Assembly (NCBI GenBank): GCA_029978905.1
Contig: JAPOIM010000022.1
Location: 1 to 55,623, forward strand
Length of the DNA: 55,623 bases
Direction: 5' to 3'
Source of the DNA: Planctomycetota bacterium
GTDB taxonomy: Bacteria > Planctomycetota > Planctomycetia > Pirellulales > UBA1268
The position numbers and the translations under genes were made by a program. Below are positions 54,113-55,623 of this stretch, in pieces. The notes below the pieces were generated by a model, which made no database searches, was not told the origin of the DNA, and worked only from the letters and a program-made list of their open reading frames with translations. The first letter of the stretch is position 1, and each line of letters begins with the position of its first letter.

Positions 54113-55228
54113 TCAGGCGGCGACGCTCGCCCGACGGTCGTGGTGAGGGGTGGACTTCAGCAGGATGCAGCCCTGCAACACTTCGGGTTGCCCCGGGGCT
54201 CCGACTGCCGCCGTGGGGCAGGCCACAAGGCCATGCAACCGCTGCCACTCATGGTGGAGCGCATGGGGCACCGAACAGGCGCTCACGTTCCCGGTGTGTC
54301 GAGTGAGTCCGTTGACGAGCTGGCTCTCGATGCCGAGGCCCTCCAGCTGCATGCCAGTGAACCGCACGATTCCCGAGCCTGCCTGGTGTGGCACCACAAA
54401 CTGCAGATCTTTGGCAGCAAACCCTGTTTCGGCGAGCGCCTCCGCCACCGCCGCCGACATCGCGCGGGGAGCGGTCTCAGCGATGCCCATCCCGTCGAGC
54501 GAGTAGACGAGCCGTTCCGCCTCGTGCTCCCGCAACCCACCTGGGCGTGGCACGGGCACGTCGTGCTGGATGTGGAAGTCGAAGAACGGACGCTCTGCAG
54601 GCTGGCGATCCGCCTGGGCATGCACGATCTCAAAGTGGGCGGGATACCGACTGCTTGAGAGAGGCGCGATCAAGGTGGCCGAGGCCATATCGCCAAAGAG
54701 GCCTCCCGTCTTGCTACAGCCGTAGTTGGTGATGCGGCTGATGCGGTTGGCCACGACGACGAGCACAAACTCATCGCGATCAAGACGCAGTCGCCTCGTG
54801 AGGTGCCGCTGCACCACGCCGAGGGCACGGCTGTAGCCACAGCAGAACCAATTCAGCCCGCGAATCTGACAGTCGCGAAGGTTGAAGTGACTGGCAAGCT
54901 TGTGGGCCACGTCGCTTGGGCGTTCACGCCGTGCGGAGTCGAGGCTCAGGTATCGCCGTGCGATCGACTGGGGGATCAGCGAAGGCGACACGAACACAAG
55001 GCCGCGGCAGTCAGCCAGATCACAACCGGTCTCGCGTTGCAATCGAGTGACCGCCTCAATACCCATCGTGAGTTCGTCTTCAAACGACACCCGGCGTTCT
55101 TCGATGCCGGTGTGTTTTCCAAACTTGCGGGGCATCGACTCGCCAAACCAATCGTTCGCGAGTTGACACTCAGGCTGATGGATCGTGATGGCAGCAATTC
55201 CCAGCGGCTGGGAAGAAATGGTTGCCAT
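54113..55228 (-). CDS. 3-oxoacyl-ACP synthase III-like (KAS III) thiolase-fold enzyme
   Basis: A 371-residue FabH-superfamily enzyme. The catalytic triad is recognisable: C129 in LNWFCCGYSRALG (where FabH has CSGF), H281 in VVPHQAGSGI, and N314 in TRHTGNVSACS. It is longer than FabH (about 320) and lacks the CSGF serine, so it may be a condensing enzyme of the BioZ, OleA-like or PqsD-like group that uses fatty acyl-CoA or ACP substrates to make secondary lipids. The ATG at 55228 is preceded by AGAAGG. The gene is divergent from a membrane-protein start at 55489, which may act on the same lipid. Which acyl chains it uses is unknown. Confidence 0.78.
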   Translation of the reverse strand: MATISSQPLGIAAITIHQPECQLANDWFGESMPRKFGKHTGIEERRVSFEDELTMGIEAVTRLQRETGCDLADCRGLVFVSPSLIPQSIARRYLSLDSARRERPSDVAHKLASHFNLRDCQIRGLNWFCCGYSRALGVVQRHLTRRLRLDRDEFVLVVVANRISRITNYGCSKTGGLFGDMASATLIAPLSSSRYPAHFEIVHAQADRQPAERPFFDFHIQHDVPVPRPGGLREHEAERLVYSLDGMGIAETAPRAMSAAVAEALAETGFAAKDLQFVVPHQAGSGIVRFTGMQLEGLGIESQLVNGLTRHTGNVSACSVPHALHHEWQRLHGLVACPTAAVGAPGQPEVLQGCILLKSTPHHDRRASVAA

Positions 55229-55488
55229 GGCAAAACACCTTCTAGGGAAACTGGGCACAACAGGCAGGGGCGGGATCTTGGCAGGTTGAACCCGTCAGGA
55301 CTAGCCGAGATTTCTCGGGCCTGCGGGTCGCCTCTATTCCCAGAGTAGTTCGACCTCCCGAGGATTTCCTGGGTGGCCAGTTGGCGAAATTTCCGCGTTT
55401 TTCGCCCCCTTTTTAGGCCGCCGCGGAGTCCGGGACTCGGAATTCTCGCTATGATGCTGGAAATTCACGTCGCCGGAGCGTGTCGCTG

Positions 55489-55623
55489 ATGGCCGCAACA
55501 TCGACTTCCGATCGCCCTGAACCCTGGGCCTGGCACCTCCTGGGCCTGATCAACCCGGCGGTGGTGATCGGCGGAAACCTGCTGGCAGGCCCTTGGGTAG
55601 CGGCGGGTGTGGTCTACATGCTC
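55489..55623 (+). CDS. N-terminus of a membrane protein, possibly alkane hydroxylase-like, cut off by window edge
   Basis: Only the first 45 codons are visible. The sequence begins MAATSTSDRPEPWAWHLLGL and enters a hydrophobic segment (NPAVVIGGNLLAGPWVAAGVVYML) that looks like the first helices of an AlkB-type alkane monooxygenase or fatty acid desaturase. That likeness is suggestive only. TATGAT at 55450-55455, 33 bp upstream, is a good -10 box but lacks an obvious -35. The gene is divergent from the KAS III-like gene, so both may belong to lipid or hydrocarbon metabolism. The frame runs off the window. Confidence 0.4.
   Translation, partial: MAATSTSDRPEPWAWHLLGLINPAVVIGGNLLAGPWVAAGVVYML

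Overview
The window looks like chromosomal DNA of a GC-rich planctomycete, probably of the Pirellulales type. The evidence is a DUF1552/DUF1592 gene pair with cytochrome-c motifs, two sialate-O-acetylesterase-like (SASA) proteins, a secreted sulfatase, Tat-type leaders on sugar isomerases, a large exported protein with a LEPR-XLL-like anchor motif, a PQQ-type beta-propeller and a serine/threonine kinase. This is inferred from gene content; no rRNA or tRNA gene is present to confirm it. I see no CRISPR array, prophage or insertion sequence.

Layout. 1-8005: truncated chromate transporter, a SASA-cytochrome c fusion and, divergently, the coupled DUF1552-DUF1592 pair, whose second member carries a heavy-metal-associated (HMA)-like domain. 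8091-16519: a divergent aldolase/PfkB kinase pair, a CBS-type inorganic pyrophosphatase, a photolyase, an atypical SDR, a HicAB pair, a sirtuin and a small membrane protein. 16556-24216: large exported FN3/propeller protein, citramalate synthase, RNA m5C methyltransferase, PQQ-propeller and a DinB-like protein. 24327-29175: second SASA esterase, sulfatase, RNA cyclic phosphodiesterase, a small exported protein and a sugar isomerase. 29335-40768: FtsK, exported MsrA, TruB, a transmembrane Ser/Thr kinase coupled to hemL, an EEP nuclease, a second isomerase and cardiolipin synthase. 40865-42996: methionine-salvage run mtnB-mtnD-mtnC. 43024-44702: FIST sensor and a short proline-rich lipoprotein. 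44809-52354: a trehalose/alpha-glucan cluster, glgE-mak-otsA-otsB::GH15. 52420 to the end: a von Willebrand A (vWA) membrane protein, a KAS III-like thiolase-fold enzyme and the start of a membrane protein.

How the genes work together. The strongest functional unit is the trehalose/alpha-glucan cluster. Maltokinase makes maltose-1-phosphate, GlgE adds it to alpha-1,4-glucan, OtsA makes trehalose-6-phosphate, and a single polypeptide combines trehalose-6-phosphate phosphatase with a GH15 hydrolase. Genes inside the unit overlap by ATGA junctions. No TreS or branching enzyme is present in the window, so the link from trehalose to maltose must lie elsewhere, or the two branches run separately. 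mtnB-mtnD-mtnC cover the lower half of methionine salvage. The DUF1552/DUF1592, SASA and sulfatase genes fit the secreted-polysaccharide degradation typical of planctomycetes.

Confidence is high for housekeeping enzymes with intact motifs. It is low for the aldolase substrate, the role of the vWA and exported proteins, and all promoter and hairpin calls, which were read by eye.
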